Source: Myxococcales bacterium (lineage in GTDB: Bacteria; Myxococcota_A; Polyangia; Polyangiales; Polyangiaceae). Taken from it: a stretch of DNA of 35,743 nt. Below, piece by piece: positions 15,394 through 23,566 of this stretch. A model generated the notes under the pieces. The model worked only from the letters and a program-made list of their open reading frames with translations, was not told the DNA's origin and searched no databases. Position 1 is the stretch's first letter. Every line of letters starts with the position of its first letter. The stretch is taken from NCBI GenBank assembly GCA_016794345.1, contig JAEUKE010000028.1, forward strand, positions 1 through 35,743. Direction: 5' to 3'. The translations under genes and the position numbers were made by a program.

Positions 15394-16666
15394 ACGTCGC
15401 GCCTCGTCCGTCGATGCTCTCGACCCGGATGGTCCAGCCGTGGTCGTCGACGATGCGCTTCACGACCGCGAGGCCCACCCCGGTGCCGTGTGATCGGGTC
15501 GTGAAGAACGCGTCGAAGAGCTTCCGCTTGGCTTCCTCGGGGATACCCGGGCCCGCGTCGGACACCTCGAGGATGGCGCCGCCTTCGTCGCGGGCGAGCC
15601 GGACGCGGACCTCGTCGCCGGGTGAGCTCGCCTGCACGGCGTTGCGGACGAGGTTCCAGAGGAGCTGCCGCACCTGCGCCGCGTCGGCGTTGAGGCGCAG
15701 CTCGTCCGGGCCTTCGTAGCTGACGGAAACGTCCGTGCCACGCCCCGACTGCGAGGCGAGGAGGACGACGTCTTTCGCCAGCCCGACGGCCTCGACCTCG
15801 CCGAGGGCAGGCGGCCTCGGGCGCGCGAGCTCCAACATATCGCCCACCAGATCGTTCAGCCGTCCCGCCTCTCGCTGGACGATCCCGCAGAGCCGGCGAT
15901 CTTCCTCGCTGAGCGCCGGGCTCATGCCGAGGAGCTCGATCGAGCCGGCGATCGAGCCGAGTGGGTTTCGGATCTCGTGCGCCAGGCCGGCAGCGAGTCG
16001 CCCGAGCGCGGCGAGCTGCTCGGCACGCTCCGCCCTCGCGCGCGCCTCTTCGAGGTCGCCGCCTGCCGTGCGCAGCCTCTCGGCCAGGTAGCTCGCGAGG
16101 CCCGTCACCGTCGAGAGCGCGACGAAGTTCGCGATCATCGGGTAAGCCGTGTCCCCCCAGGTCGTCACGTAGACGCCGGGGAGCTGGTCGGGCGGGATGG
16201 GGAGCAGCCCCTGGTTGAGGCCGATGGCCAGGCCCACGTAGGCGAGGCAGGCCGAGACCAGCGCGACGACCCCACCTCGCGTGCCGAGCGCGGTCGCGCC
16301 GACCAGGCAGGTCAGGCCGTAGAGCGACACGCCGCCGCTCGTCACGCCCCCGGTGACGTAGATGAGCGCGGTCCAGATGAGCTGGTCCGTCACGAGCTGG
16401 ACGAGCGCGACCCGCTGCGGCATCCGCCCCGAACGGAGGAGCAACCCGTAGACGGCCGACGCGCCGTAGGCGACCGCCACCGAGATGAAGGCGATCGTGG
16501 ACGAATAGCCGCCCGTCTGGCCTCGCAGGTAGACGAGCGTGATGAACGCGAGGAAGAGCGTGAGCACGAACAGCCGCAAGGCGGCCATTCGCGTCAGCCT
16601 CCGGACCAATTCGGATGACGCGCTGTCGGGCTCACGCCCGGACGGCGCAGGCACCTCGCTGGTCAC
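15329..16666 (-). CDS. pilS: PilS-like membrane sensor histidine kinase
   Basis: A 445-residue kinase. Six membrane spans occupy about residues 28-195, as in PilS, with no periplasmic sensor domain. The phospho-acceptor site is His230 in RLAAGLAHEIRNPLGSI. The ATP-binding parts are the N-box LLWNLVRNAVQ (about 335-345), DAGPGIPEEAKRKLFDAFF (370-388) and GTGVGLAVVKRI (394-405). PilS phosphorylates PilR to control pilin expression. The GTG at 16666 overlaps the pilC stop by four bases (GTGA), so both are co-expressed, which supports the PilS label. No PilR-like regulator follows; the next gene is on the opposite strand. The PilS name is therefore likely but not certain. Confidence 0.8.
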   Translation of the reverse strand: MTSEVPAPSGREPDSASSELVRRLTRMAALRLFVLTLFLAFITLVYLRGQTGGYSSTIAFISVAVAYGASAVYGLLLRSGRMPQRVALVQLVTDQLIWTALIYVTGGVTSGGVSLYGLTCLVGATALGTRGGVVALVSACLAYVGLAIGLNQGLLPIPPDQLPGVYVTTWGDTAYPMIANFVALSTVTGLASYLAERLRTAGGDLEEARARAERAEQLAALGRLAAGLAHEIRNPLGSIAGSIELLGMSPALSEEDRRLCGIVQREAGRLNDLVGDMLELARPRPPALGEVEAVGLAKDVVLLASQSGRGTDVSVSYEGPDELRLNADAAQVRQLLWNLVRNAVQASSPGDEVRVRLARDEGGAILEVSDAGPGIPEEAKRKLFDAFFTTRSHGTGVGLAVVKRIVDDHGWTIRVESIDGRGATFSVLIPKAGLAQARKSRPAEA

Positions 16667-17871
16667 TCCGCCTTGATCTTGCCGGCCAGCTCGAAGATGG
16701 GGAGATACATCGAGACCAGCACGACGCCGACCATGGCGCCGATGATGACCATGAGGATCGGCTCGAGCAGCGACGTGAGCGAGGCGACCGCGACGTCGAC
16801 CTCGTCCTCGTAGAAGTCGGCGATCTTGCTGAGCATCGTGTCGAGCGCGCCGGTCTGCTCGCCGACCGCGACCATCTGCACGACCATGCCCGGGAAGACG
16901 TTGACCTCCTTCAAGGGGTCAGCGAGGTTCTTGCCTTCGGAGATGCGCTGCTTCGCGTAGAGCAGGCCCTCCTCGATGACGAGGTTGCCCGCCGTCTTCG
17001 CGACGATCTCGAGCGCGTCGAGGATGGGGACGCCGGACCCGAGGAGCGTGCCGAGCGTTCGGGAGAAGCGTGCGACCGCGATCTTCTGCAAGACGTTGCC
17101 GATGATCGGGAGCTTGAGGATGACCCGATGGACCGCCCGTTTTCCTTGGCGCGTGCGGTAGAACATGATCGACGCGACCACCACGGCGATGGTGATGACG
17201 ATGATCAAGGGCAACATGGTGACGAAGCCCTTGGAGGTCGCGATGACCATCTTCGTCAGCCAGGGGAGCGCGTCCTTCGCGCCGAACTCCGCGAACATCG
17301 ACTCGAAGGCCGGGATGACCCAGGTCAAGAGCACGGTCATGACGATGACCATGATGACGATGACGGCGCTCGGGTACGTCAGCGCACCGCGCACCTGCCT
17401 CGCCAGCTTGACGCGCTTCTCGATGTAGACAGCGAGGCGGTTGAGGATGCTGTCGAGGATGCCGCCGATCTCGCCCGCCTGGACCAGGTTCGTGAACAGC
17501 TCGTCGAAGATCTTCGGGTGACGGCGGAGGGCGTCGCTGAACGTGGAGCCTTGCTCGACCGTCGACTTGATGTCGCGCAGCGTCGCCTGGAAGAACTTGT
17601 TCTGCTCCTGATTGGCCAGGATCTCGAGGCACTGAACGAGCGGAAGACCGGCGTCGATCATCGTCGCGAACTGACGGATGAACTTGACCAGGTCCTTTGC
17701 GTCTACGCCCGTTCCAAGCTGAAAGTTCAGGCTCAGCTTCTTCGAGACCTTCGTCGGGCTCAGCTGTTGAGCGCGCAAACGCTGGTGGACGGCCGCCTCG
17801 TTCTCGGCCTCCATCGTGCCCTTGCGCAGCTCGCCCATGCGGCCGCGCGCTTCCCAAGCGAACTCGCTCAT
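16663..17871 (-). CDS. pilC: Type IV pilus inner-membrane protein PilC
   Basis: A 402-residue inner-membrane platform protein of type IV pili or type II secretion. It has two T2SSF domains. The first carries the family signature FIRQFATMIDAGLPLVQCLE (about 84-103), FSDALRRHPKIFDELFTNLV, GGILDSILNRLA and the first hydrophobic region. The second carries ARFSRTLGTLLGSGVPILDAL and QMVAVGEQTGALDTMLSKIA, then a C-terminal membrane span. The N-terminal part MSEFAWEARG and LRAQQLSPTKVSKK is the usual start. The ATG at 17871 has AGGA six bases upstream. Only pilC and the kinase gene are together here; pilB, pilT, pilR and pilA are not in the window. Confidence 0.93.
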   Translation of the reverse strand: MSEFAWEARGRMGELRKGTMEAENEAAVHQRLRAQQLSPTKVSKKLSLNFQLGTGVDAKDLVKFIRQFATMIDAGLPLVQCLEILANQEQNKFFQATLRDIKSTVEQGSTFSDALRRHPKIFDELFTNLVQAGEIGGILDSILNRLAVYIEKRVKLARQVRGALTYPSAVIVIMVIVMTVLLTWVIPAFESMFAEFGAKDALPWLTKMVIATSKGFVTMLPLIIVITIAVVVASIMFYRTRQGKRAVHRVILKLPIIGNVLQKIAVARFSRTLGTLLGSGVPILDALEIVAKTAGNLVIEEGLLYAKQRISEGKNLADPLKEVNVFPGMVVQMVAVGEQTGALDTMLSKIADFYEDEVDVAVASLTSLLEPILMVIIGAMVGVVLVSMYLPIFELAGKIKAE

Positions 17872-17936
17872 GATGTGTCCTGAGAGGGCGAGGATACGCG
17901 GCGGCGGCGAGAAGGGTCAAAAGCCACGTACGAGGC

Positions 17937-17966
17937 TTGGCCTCGCGGGCGGGGTACATGTAGGAC
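17937..17966 (+). promoter_or_regulatory. Candidate promoter before the hydrolase gene
   Basis: TTGGCC, an 18-base spacer and TAGGAC, then seven bases to the ATG at 17974. No Shine-Dalgarno site is present. The -10 match is partial. Confidence 0.3.
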
Positions 17967-17973
17967 GACCGGC

Positions 17974-19086
17974 ATGCCCCGCAGCCCCTCCGTCGACCTC
18001 TCGGACGTCGCCCGACTCGTGGTCGACCGGTTCCGCGCGGCGCCGGCGGCGGCGATCGCGGCGTCGTTTCGCGGCCGCTGCGGCCTCGGGGCCTCGGGGG
18101 CTCTCGAGCCGGGCTCGGCTCGCCCCGCCTCGGTCGGGACGCCGTTCGACCTCGCCTCGGTCACGAAGCCCGTCGTGGCGCTCACCCTCGCGCGCCTGGT
18201 CCGCCAGCAGCGCATCGCCCTGTCCGAGCCCCTGGAGGAGGTCCTGCCGGACCTGCGAGGGACGTTCGCGGGGCGCGTCCCGGTCGAGCTCTTCGCCGCC
18301 CATCGCTCCGGCCTCGCGGCCCACATCGAGCTGTTCGCACCCTTGCGTGAAGGCCACCCGGTCGACAAGGCCGAGGCGATCCGCCGCGCCGCCGAGAGCC
18401 GGAGGCCCGAGTGCGAAGGGCCGGCTCCGGCGGAGGGCTTCCCGCCGATCTACAGCGACATGGGCTATCTGTTGCTCGGGCTGGCCGTCGAGGCCCGCGG
18501 CGGCGAGCCGCTCGACGCGGTCGTCACCCGCGAGGTGACCGCGCCGCTGGGCCTCGCCGACCGCGTCGGGTCGGCGCGACAGATGCGCGCGCAGCTCCCT
18601 TCGTTCGACGCGGAGGTCGCGCCGACCGAAGACGTCGAGTTTCGCGGCGGCGTCGTTCGAGGCGTGGTGCACGATGAGAACGCCTGGGCGCTCTTCGACG
18701 CCGCGCTCGCAGGACACGCCGGCCTCTTCGGAGACGCCCCGTCGGTGCTATCGATCGGTGAGGCGATCTTGCGCGCGCTCGGGAGCGACGACGGCTGGCT
18801 CGGGCCGCGTGACCTCGAGCCGCTCGTGCGCGCTCGGCCAGGCGGGACGCTCCGCGCGGGGTTCGACGGGCGCAGCGACGCAAGCCCGAGCTCCGGCTCA
18901 CGCTTGGGCCCGCGGACGTTCGGGCACCTCGGCTTCACCGGGACGAGCCTCTGGATCGATCCCGACGCGCAGTTCGCCGGTGTCTTGCTGACGAACCGCG
19001 TGCACCCGACGCGCGCTCACGTCGCGATCCGTGAAGCGCGACCGGCGGCGTACGACGGGATGTTCACTGCGCTTGAGCGCGGGTAA
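17974..19086 (+). CDS. Beta-lactamase-fold serine hydrolase (class C / PBP-like)
   Basis: A 370-residue serine hydrolase of the beta-lactamase (class C, EstB-type) superfamily. The catalytic SxxK motif is SVTK with Ser62 and Lys65. The second motif is YSDMGY (Tyr160), as in esterase-type members, and the third is HLGFTGTS near residue 316. No signal peptide is visible, so it is probably cytoplasmic, and true penicillin hydrolysis is unlikely. Members of this group act as esterases, peptidases or on peptidoglycan-derived molecules; the substrate is unknown. The stop at 19084-19086 forms part of a possible -10 box for the next gene. It sits 102 bases from, and divergent to, pilC. Confidence 0.85.
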   Translation: MPRSPSVDLSDVARLVVDRFRAAPAAAIAASFRGRCGLGASGALEPGSARPASVGTPFDLASVTKPVVALTLARLVRQQRIALSEPLEEVLPDLRGTFAGRVPVELFAAHRSGLAAHIELFAPLREGHPVDKAEAIRRAAESRRPECEGPAPAEGFPPIYSDMGYLLLGLAVEARGGEPLDAVVTREVTAPLGLADRVGSARQMRAQLPSFDAEVAPTEDVEFRGGVVRGVVHDENAWALFDAALAGHAGLFGDAPSVLSIGEAILRALGSDDGWLGPRDLEPLVRARPGGTLRAGFDGRSDASPSSGSRLGPRTFGHLGFTGTSLWIDPDAQFAGVLLTNRVHPTRAHVAIREARPAAYDGMFTALERG

Positions 19087-19089
19087 GCT
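19084..19089 (+). promoter_or_regulatory. Candidate -10 box for the ABC1 kinase (overlaps the hydrolase stop)
   Basis: TAAGCT lies six bases before the GTG at 19096 and includes the TAA stop of the previous gene. No Shine-Dalgarno site precedes the GTG. The box fits a leaderless start; no good -35 is seen. Confidence 0.35.
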
Positions 19090-19095
19090 CGGTCG

Positions 19096-20838
19096 GTGAC
19101 GGCGCAGGTCCCCGACAGATCGCTCGCGCGGCCCGCCGTGACGAGCGAGCGGCCGCTCGCCGAGCACAACGCGAGCGCGCTCGCGCCGCGCAGGCCGCCG
19201 CTGCAGAGCTATCGGTTCATTCGGGCCTACTGGACGACGTTCCTCGTCCTCGGGAGCTACCTCTGGACGTTCTTCTGGGGCCGCTTCTTCAAGGAGGCCT
19301 GGCTGGAGGCGCGGCTCGAGGTCATCCACGCGAAGAACGCGCGCCGCGTGATGCTCACGATCGTCGACCTGCAAGGGCTCTTCATCAAGGTCGGCCAGCT
19401 GCTGAGCGTCCTCGCGAACTTCCTCCCTGCGCCGTTCCGCGACGGGCTCGCCTCGCTCCAGGACCGCGTCCCCCCCCGCCCCACCGCCGAGATCAAGGAG
19501 CGGATCGAAGGCGAGCTCGGGCGCAAGATGAGCGAGCTGTTCTCGCGGTTCGACGAAGAGCCGCTCGCGAGCGCCTCGCTCGGCCAGGTACACGAGGCCG
19601 TCCTCGAAGACGGCCGCCACGTGGCGGTGAAGGTCCAGCACGCGAACATCGACGAGATCGTCAAGCTCGACCTCCGCACGATCCGTCGAATCATGACAAT
19701 CGTGTCACGATTCCTTCCCGCCAAGAACCTCGACGTCTACTACCGGCAGGTGAAGGCGATGATCGAGGAGGAGCTCGACTTCGAGCGCGAAGCGAGCAAC
19801 ATCGAGCGCATCGCCAAGAACTTCGCGGGGGACCCGACGATCGTGTTCCCCACCCCGGTGCCGGACCGCTCGACCCGGCGCGTCCTCGTCACCACGTTCG
19901 TCCAGGGTATCAAGGTCGGCGACCTGCGCCGCCTCGACGAGGCCGGCATCGATCGCAAGGCCCTCGCCCGGAAGATCGTCGAGACCTTCTGCCAGATGAT
20001 CTTCGTGGACGGCATCTACCACGCCGATCCGCACCCCGGGAACGTGCTCGCGGGCCCCAAAGGGGAGCTCGTCCTCCTCGATTTCGGGGCCGTCGCCGAG
20101 CTCTCGCGCGACATGAAGGAGGGCATCCCCGAGCTGGTGGAGGGCGTCATCCGCCGCGACACGGACCGCCTCATCCGCGCGCTCCGGAAGATGGGCTTCA
20201 TCGCGCGCGGCTCGACGGAGGACGTGAGCGAGCGCGTGGTCGAGTTCTTCCACCAGCGCTTCCAGGAGGACGTGAAGCTCGAGAGCTTCAACCTGAAGGA
20301 CATCAAGCTCGATCCGCAGAAAGGGATCGAGAGTCTGATGAGCCTTCGGAGGATGGACATCGGCCTCCGCGAGCTGTCGGAGGCCTTCCACGTCCCGCGG
20401 GACTGGGTCTACCTCGAGCGCACGCTCCTGCTCCTCACCGGCGTCTGCACCGAGCTCGACGCCGAGATGCACCCGGTCCAGATCATTCATCCGTACGTCC
20501 AGAAGTTCGTCCTCGGCAACCGCGACTGGGCCCAGGTCGCGCTCGAAGCCGCGAAGGACATGGCCCTCAAGGCCGTCACGCTGCCGGACGACCTTCGCAA
20601 GTACCTGATGCGGGCCAACCGGGGCGAGGCCGAGGTGAAGGTCCGCGATCTCTCGAAGGCCGCCGGTTCGATCGCGTCGAGCGTACGACAGCTGGCGCAG
20701 GTCATCCTCGCGGTGGCCCTTGGCGCGGGCGCGGTCTACGCGAGCTCGATCGGCCTGACGGAGGTCGCGCAGTACCTCGCGTGGGCCGCTGGGGCTGTAG
20801 GCTCGATCGCGCTCCTCGGAATGCTGGTCTCCAGATAG
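19096..20838 (+). CDS. ABC1/UbiB atypical protein kinase
   Basis: A 580-residue member of the ABC1 (AarF/UbiB/ADCK) family of atypical kinases, linked to ubiquinone biosynthesis and lipid homeostasis. The KxGQ motif is at 98-101, ASLGQVHEA at 160-168, the ATP-binding Lys in AVKVQ at 179, ELDFEREASN at 226-235, HADPHPGN at 309-316 and LLDFGAVAE at 328-335, where Asp329 binds metal. Two hydrophobic spans end the protein, as in UbiB, and anchor it in the membrane. GTG at 19096 is used; an upstream extension is unlikely because the hydrolase stop is ten bases away. No ubi genes are nearby, so the exact role is open. Confidence 0.92.
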   Translation: MTAQVPDRSLARPAVTSERPLAEHNASALAPRRPPLQSYRFIRAYWTTFLVLGSYLWTFFWGRFFKEAWLEARLEVIHAKNARRVMLTIVDLQGLFIKVGQLLSVLANFLPAPFRDGLASLQDRVPPRPTAEIKERIEGELGRKMSELFSRFDEEPLASASLGQVHEAVLEDGRHVAVKVQHANIDEIVKLDLRTIRRIMTIVSRFLPAKNLDVYYRQVKAMIEEELDFEREASNIERIAKNFAGDPTIVFPTPVPDRSTRRVLVTTFVQGIKVGDLRRLDEAGIDRKALARKIVETFCQMIFVDGIYHADPHPGNVLAGPKGELVLLDFGAVAELSRDMKEGIPELVEGVIRRDTDRLIRALRKMGFIARGSTEDVSERVVEFFHQRFQEDVKLESFNLKDIKLDPQKGIESLMSLRRMDIGLRELSEAFHVPRDWVYLERTLLLLTGVCTELDAEMHPVQIIHPYVQKFVLGNRDWAQVALEAAKDMALKAVTLPDDLRKYLMRANRGEAEVKVRDLSKAAGSIASSVRQLAQVILAVALGAGAVYASSIGLTEVAQYLAWAAGAVGSIALLGMLVSR

Positions 20839-20896
20839 AGCGAGAGATCGAACAGAGGGGCGGCCACGGGCACGGCGCGTGCACACTCGGCGGGGC

Positions 20897-21412
20897 ATGA
20901 ACTGGAAGCGCCTGCTGGTCCCTGTCGATTTCTCTGCCTGCTCGGAGGGCGCGCTCGCGCTTGCCGTCCAGCTCGCGCGCGAGTTCGACGCGACGCTCGA
21001 TTTGCTCCACGTGGCCGAGGCCCCGCTCAGCTTGCCGGGCTCGGATCTCGCCCGGATCGAGGGCGTCGCCGAGACCGTTCCGCTGCGCGACTACGTCGGC
21101 CACGACGTCACCAAACGGCTCGAATCCCAGGCAGAGCGGCTCCGCGGCCAAGGGCTCTCGGTGGCGACGACCGTCGCCATCGGCGACATCGCCGAGACCA
21201 TCATCGAGGAGGCCGAGCTGAGGCGCGCCGACGCCATCATCATCGGGACCCACGGCCGCACCGGTCTCGTGCACCTGCTCCTCGGCAGCGTGGCGGAGAA
21301 GGTGGTGCGTGGCGCCTCCGTCCCGGTCGTGACGGTTCGCACCAGCGAGCGCTTCCGCCACGAGCAACCCGAGGAGGTCTCGGACATGCTCGGAGCGCGC
21401 CTCGGCGCCTGA
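20897..21412 (+). CDS. Universal stress protein (UspA family)
   Basis: A 171-residue single-domain Usp protein of the ATP-binding type. It opens with the first strand KRLLVPVDFSACSEGALALA (Asp11 in the nucleotide pocket), and carries the G-2X-G-9X-G(S) motif with Gly117, Gly120, Gly130 and Ser131 in IIIGTHGRTGLVHLLLGSVA, ending SVPVVTVR. It is thought to protect cells under stress; the target is not known. ATG 20897 is preferred over the GTG at 20879, which adds six residues of no family match. It follows the ABC1 kinase by 58 bases, and a hairpin terminator lies just after its stop. Confidence 0.92.
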   Translation: MNWKRLLVPVDFSACSEGALALAVQLAREFDATLDLLHVAEAPLSLPGSDLARIEGVAETVPLRDYVGHDVTKRLESQAERLRGQGLSVATTVAIGDIAETIIEEAELRRADAIIIGTHGRTGLVHLLLGSVAEKVVRGASVPVVTVRTSERFRHEQPEEVSDMLGARLGA

Positions 21413-21417
21413 GCGCC

Positions 21418-21437
21418 GCCGCTGGCGAGCGGCTTTT
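21418..21437 (+). terminator. Rho-independent terminator after the universal stress gene
   Basis: A stem of GCCGCT and AGCGGC with a GGCG loop, followed by TTTT, starts five bases after the stop at 21412. It ends the 17974-21412 plus-strand group. The short T-run makes it modest in strength. Confidence 0.7.
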
Positions 21438-21464
21438 GCCATGGCGAAAACGGCGGTGTATGGG
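21436..21464 (+). promoter_or_regulatory. Promoter of the AIM24 operon
   Basis: TTGCCA, exactly 17 bases, then TATGGG, which overlaps the end of the terminator T-run. Transcription would begin near 21471, about 16 bases before the ATG at 21487. The -35 and spacing are good, and the -10 is fair. Confidence 0.5.
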
Positions 21465-21486
21465 GTGATGCCTCCCCGCCACGGCC

Positions 21487-22179
21487 ATGGACCACATCGT
21501 CAAACACGAGCCGTCGTTCCCGCTGCTCCAGGTCGGACTCGCGCCGAACGAGGTGCTGGTGGCCGAGGCCGGCACGATGGTGGCCCGCTCCACCACCGTC
21601 GCGATGGAGGTGAAGCTCAACGCGGGCCGGGGCGCCGGCGCCTGGGCGAAGCTCAAGGCCGTCTTCATCGCGCTGCTGCGGAAGATGGTCGGCGGCGAGA
21701 CGTTCTTCGTGAACCACTTCTCGTCCCGGACCGGCGGGTGGGTGTGGCTCGCGCCCGCGATGAGCGGCGCCATCCGCCACATGCCGCTCCGCCAGAGCTC
21801 GATCGTGCTCTCCGCGGGCGCGTTCGTAGCGTGTGCGGGGGAGGTCGATCTCAAGCTCCGGTGGGGAGGTCTGCGAGCCCTGCTCGCGAAGGAGGGCGCC
21901 TTCTTCATCGAGGCGTCGGGCACCGGCGATCTCTGGATCACCAGCTACGGAGCGATCGACGAGATCGAGGTCGACGGCACCTACGTCGTCGACAGCGGGC
22001 ACCTCGTCGCGTTCGATCCCACGCTCACGTTCGGCATCCGGACGGCGGGCGGTGGAGTCATGGGCTTCGTCGCGTCCGGGGAGGGCCTCGTGTGCGAGTT
22101 CCACGGCCGTGGCCGCGTGCTCGTCCAGTCCCGCAACCCGGGCGCGCTCGTCACCTGGCTCGGGCGGGTCCTTCCGTGA
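21487..22179 (+). CDS. AIM24 family (TIGR00266-type) protein, first of three paralogues
   Basis: A 230-residue protein of the AIM24 family, a beta-rich fold named after a yeast mitochondrial protein; bacterial roles are not settled. Shared marks with the next two genes are the N-terminal AEAGTMVARS, the central GGETFFVNHF, and the C-terminal SGEGLVCEFHGRGRVLVQSR. It has no signal peptide. It carries a longer loop before the GGE motif (residues about 47-67, AGAWAKLKAVFIALLRKM) than its neighbours. It is first in the operon; the next gene starts ten bases after its stop. No strong Shine-Dalgarno site is seen. Confidence 0.88.
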   Translation: MDHIVKHEPSFPLLQVGLAPNEVLVAEAGTMVARSTTVAMEVKLNAGRGAGAWAKLKAVFIALLRKMVGGETFFVNHFSSRTGGWVWLAPAMSGAIRHMPLRQSSIVLSAGAFVACAGEVDLKLRWGGLRALLAKEGAFFIEASGTGDLWITSYGAIDEIEVDGTYVVDSGHLVAFDPTLTFGIRTAGGGVMGFVASGEGLVCEFHGRGRVLVQSRNPGALVTWLGRVLP

Positions 22180-22189
22180 GCGCACGATC

Positions 22190-22855
22190 ATGCAGGTGAA
22201 CCTCCTCTACAAACCTTCGCAGACGCTCGCGCAGATCTGGCTCGGGCCCGGCGAGTCCGTCGTCGCGGACAGTGGCGCGATGGTCGGCATGAGCACGAAC
22301 GTCGTCGTCGAGACGCAGTCCGGCGGCATCATGAGCGGCCTCAAGCGCATGTTCGGCGGAGAGTCGTTCTTCCGGAACACGTTCACGGCGCATGGGGCCC
22401 AAGGCGAGGTCCTGTTCGCCACGCCGCTCTGCGGCGACATGGTCGCGGTCGACGTGGGCGCGCGGCAGTGGTGCATCCAGAACAGCGCCTACGTCGCCTG
22501 CAGCCCGTCGGTCGCGGTGCAGACCAAGTCCTCCGCGAAGGGCTTCTTCTCCGGCGCGGGCTTCTTCATCCTCGAGACCAGCGGCGCCGGCCAGCTCGTG
22601 CTCGGCTCGTTCGGAGCCATCGAGGCCGTCCAGGTCGACGGCGGGATGGTCATCGACACCGGCCACCTCGTCGCCTGGGAGGCGACGCTCAAATATTCGG
22701 TCGGCCGGAGCGGATCGGGCTGGGTCTCCTCCATCCTCTCCGGCGAAGGGCTGGTCTGCACGTTCGAGGGCCAGGGCATCGCCTACGTCCAGTCGCGCAA
22801 CGCATCCGAGTACGGAGCCGCCGTCGGCGCGCTCCTCCCCGCGAGAGACGCCTGA
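22190..22855 (+). CDS. AIM24 family protein, second paralogue
   Basis: A 221-residue AIM24 protein. It shares ADSGAMVGMS, the GGESFFRNTF motif, and SGEGLVCTFEGQGIAYVQSR near its end with its two neighbours. The ATG at 22190 is ten bases after the previous stop, and only a weak ribosome site precedes it. No membrane span or signal is seen. The role is unknown; three in a row suggests a hetero-oligomer or division of labour between paralogues. Confidence 0.88.
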   Translation: MQVNLLYKPSQTLAQIWLGPGESVVADSGAMVGMSTNVVVETQSGGIMSGLKRMFGGESFFRNTFTAHGAQGEVLFATPLCGDMVAVDVGARQWCIQNSAYVACSPSVAVQTKSSAKGFFSGAGFFILETSGAGQLVLGSFGAIEAVQVDGGMVIDTGHLVAWEATLKYSVGRSGSGWVSSILSGEGLVCTFEGQGIAYVQSRNASEYGAAVGALLPARDA

Positions 22856-22862
22856 GGGACCC

Positions 22863-23549
22863 GTGAGAAGCGAGATCCGGCACAACCCCGACTTCGGCCT
22901 CCTGCGAGTCACCTTCGATCAGCCCGGTGAGACCATCATCACCGAGGCCGGCGCGATGGTCGCGCGTGACTCGGCCATCGACATGAAAACGAACCTCCAG
23001 GGCGGGCTCGGCAGCGCGCTCAAGCGGAGGGTGCTCGGGGGCGAGAGCCTGTTCCAGAACACGTTCACAGCGACGAGCCCGAACCAGACGCTCTTCATCG
23101 CGCCGCCGGCCGAGGGGACGATCGAGTGCGTGAACCTCGAGCCCGGGATGGAGCTATTCCTCCAATCCGGAGCTTACCTCGCCTCGGTCCCGTCGGTGAT
23201 GCTGGACACGAAGTGGCAAGGGGCGCGAGGCTTCTTCGCCGGTGGCCTGTTCCTGCTCCGCGCATACGGACACGGACCAGTCTGGTTCGCCACCTACGGT
23301 GGGCTCCACGCCATCGACATCGGCACGACTTACCCGGGCTATGTCTGCGACAACGCCCACATGGTCGCGTTCTCGCAAGGTTTGAAGTACGAGGTGCAGA
23401 AGCTCGGCGGCCTGAAGAGCCTCTTCTTCAGCGGCGAAGGGCTGGTCTGCAAGTTTTCGGGCCAGGGTCGCCTCTGGCTCCAGACCCGAAACCCCGCGGC
23501 GCTCGCCGCCTTTCTCCACCCCTTTCGCCGCGTAGGCGCTAGCGACTAG
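22863..23549 (+). CDS. AIM24 family protein, third paralogue
   Basis: A 228-residue AIM24 protein starting at GTG 22863, with GAGGG four bases upstream overlapping the previous stop. It shows TEAGAMVARDSAID, GGESLFQNTF and SGEGLVCKFSGQGRLWLQTR, the same marks as the two genes before it. Its middle differs more (residues about 120-180, FFAGGLFLLRAYGHGPVWFA) than those of the others. The tight spacing and SD site show it is translated from the same transcript. The FHA protein follows 17 bases after its stop. Confidence 0.88.
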   Translation: MRSEIRHNPDFGLLRVTFDQPGETIITEAGAMVARDSAIDMKTNLQGGLGSALKRRVLGGESLFQNTFTATSPNQTLFIAPPAEGTIECVNLEPGMELFLQSGAYLASVPSVMLDTKWQGARGFFAGGLFLLRAYGHGPVWFATYGGLHAIDIGTTYPGYVCDNAHMVAFSQGLKYEVQKLGGLKSLFFSGEGLVCKFSGQGRLWLQTRNPAALAAFLHPFRRVGASD

Positions 23550-23566
23550 ACTTCCCCCTGCCTCCC

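Noticed and set aside
17974..19086. A true antibiotic-resistance beta-lactamase
   Set aside because: No signal peptide is present and the motifs fit the broad esterase/peptidase-like group, so resistance is not supported.
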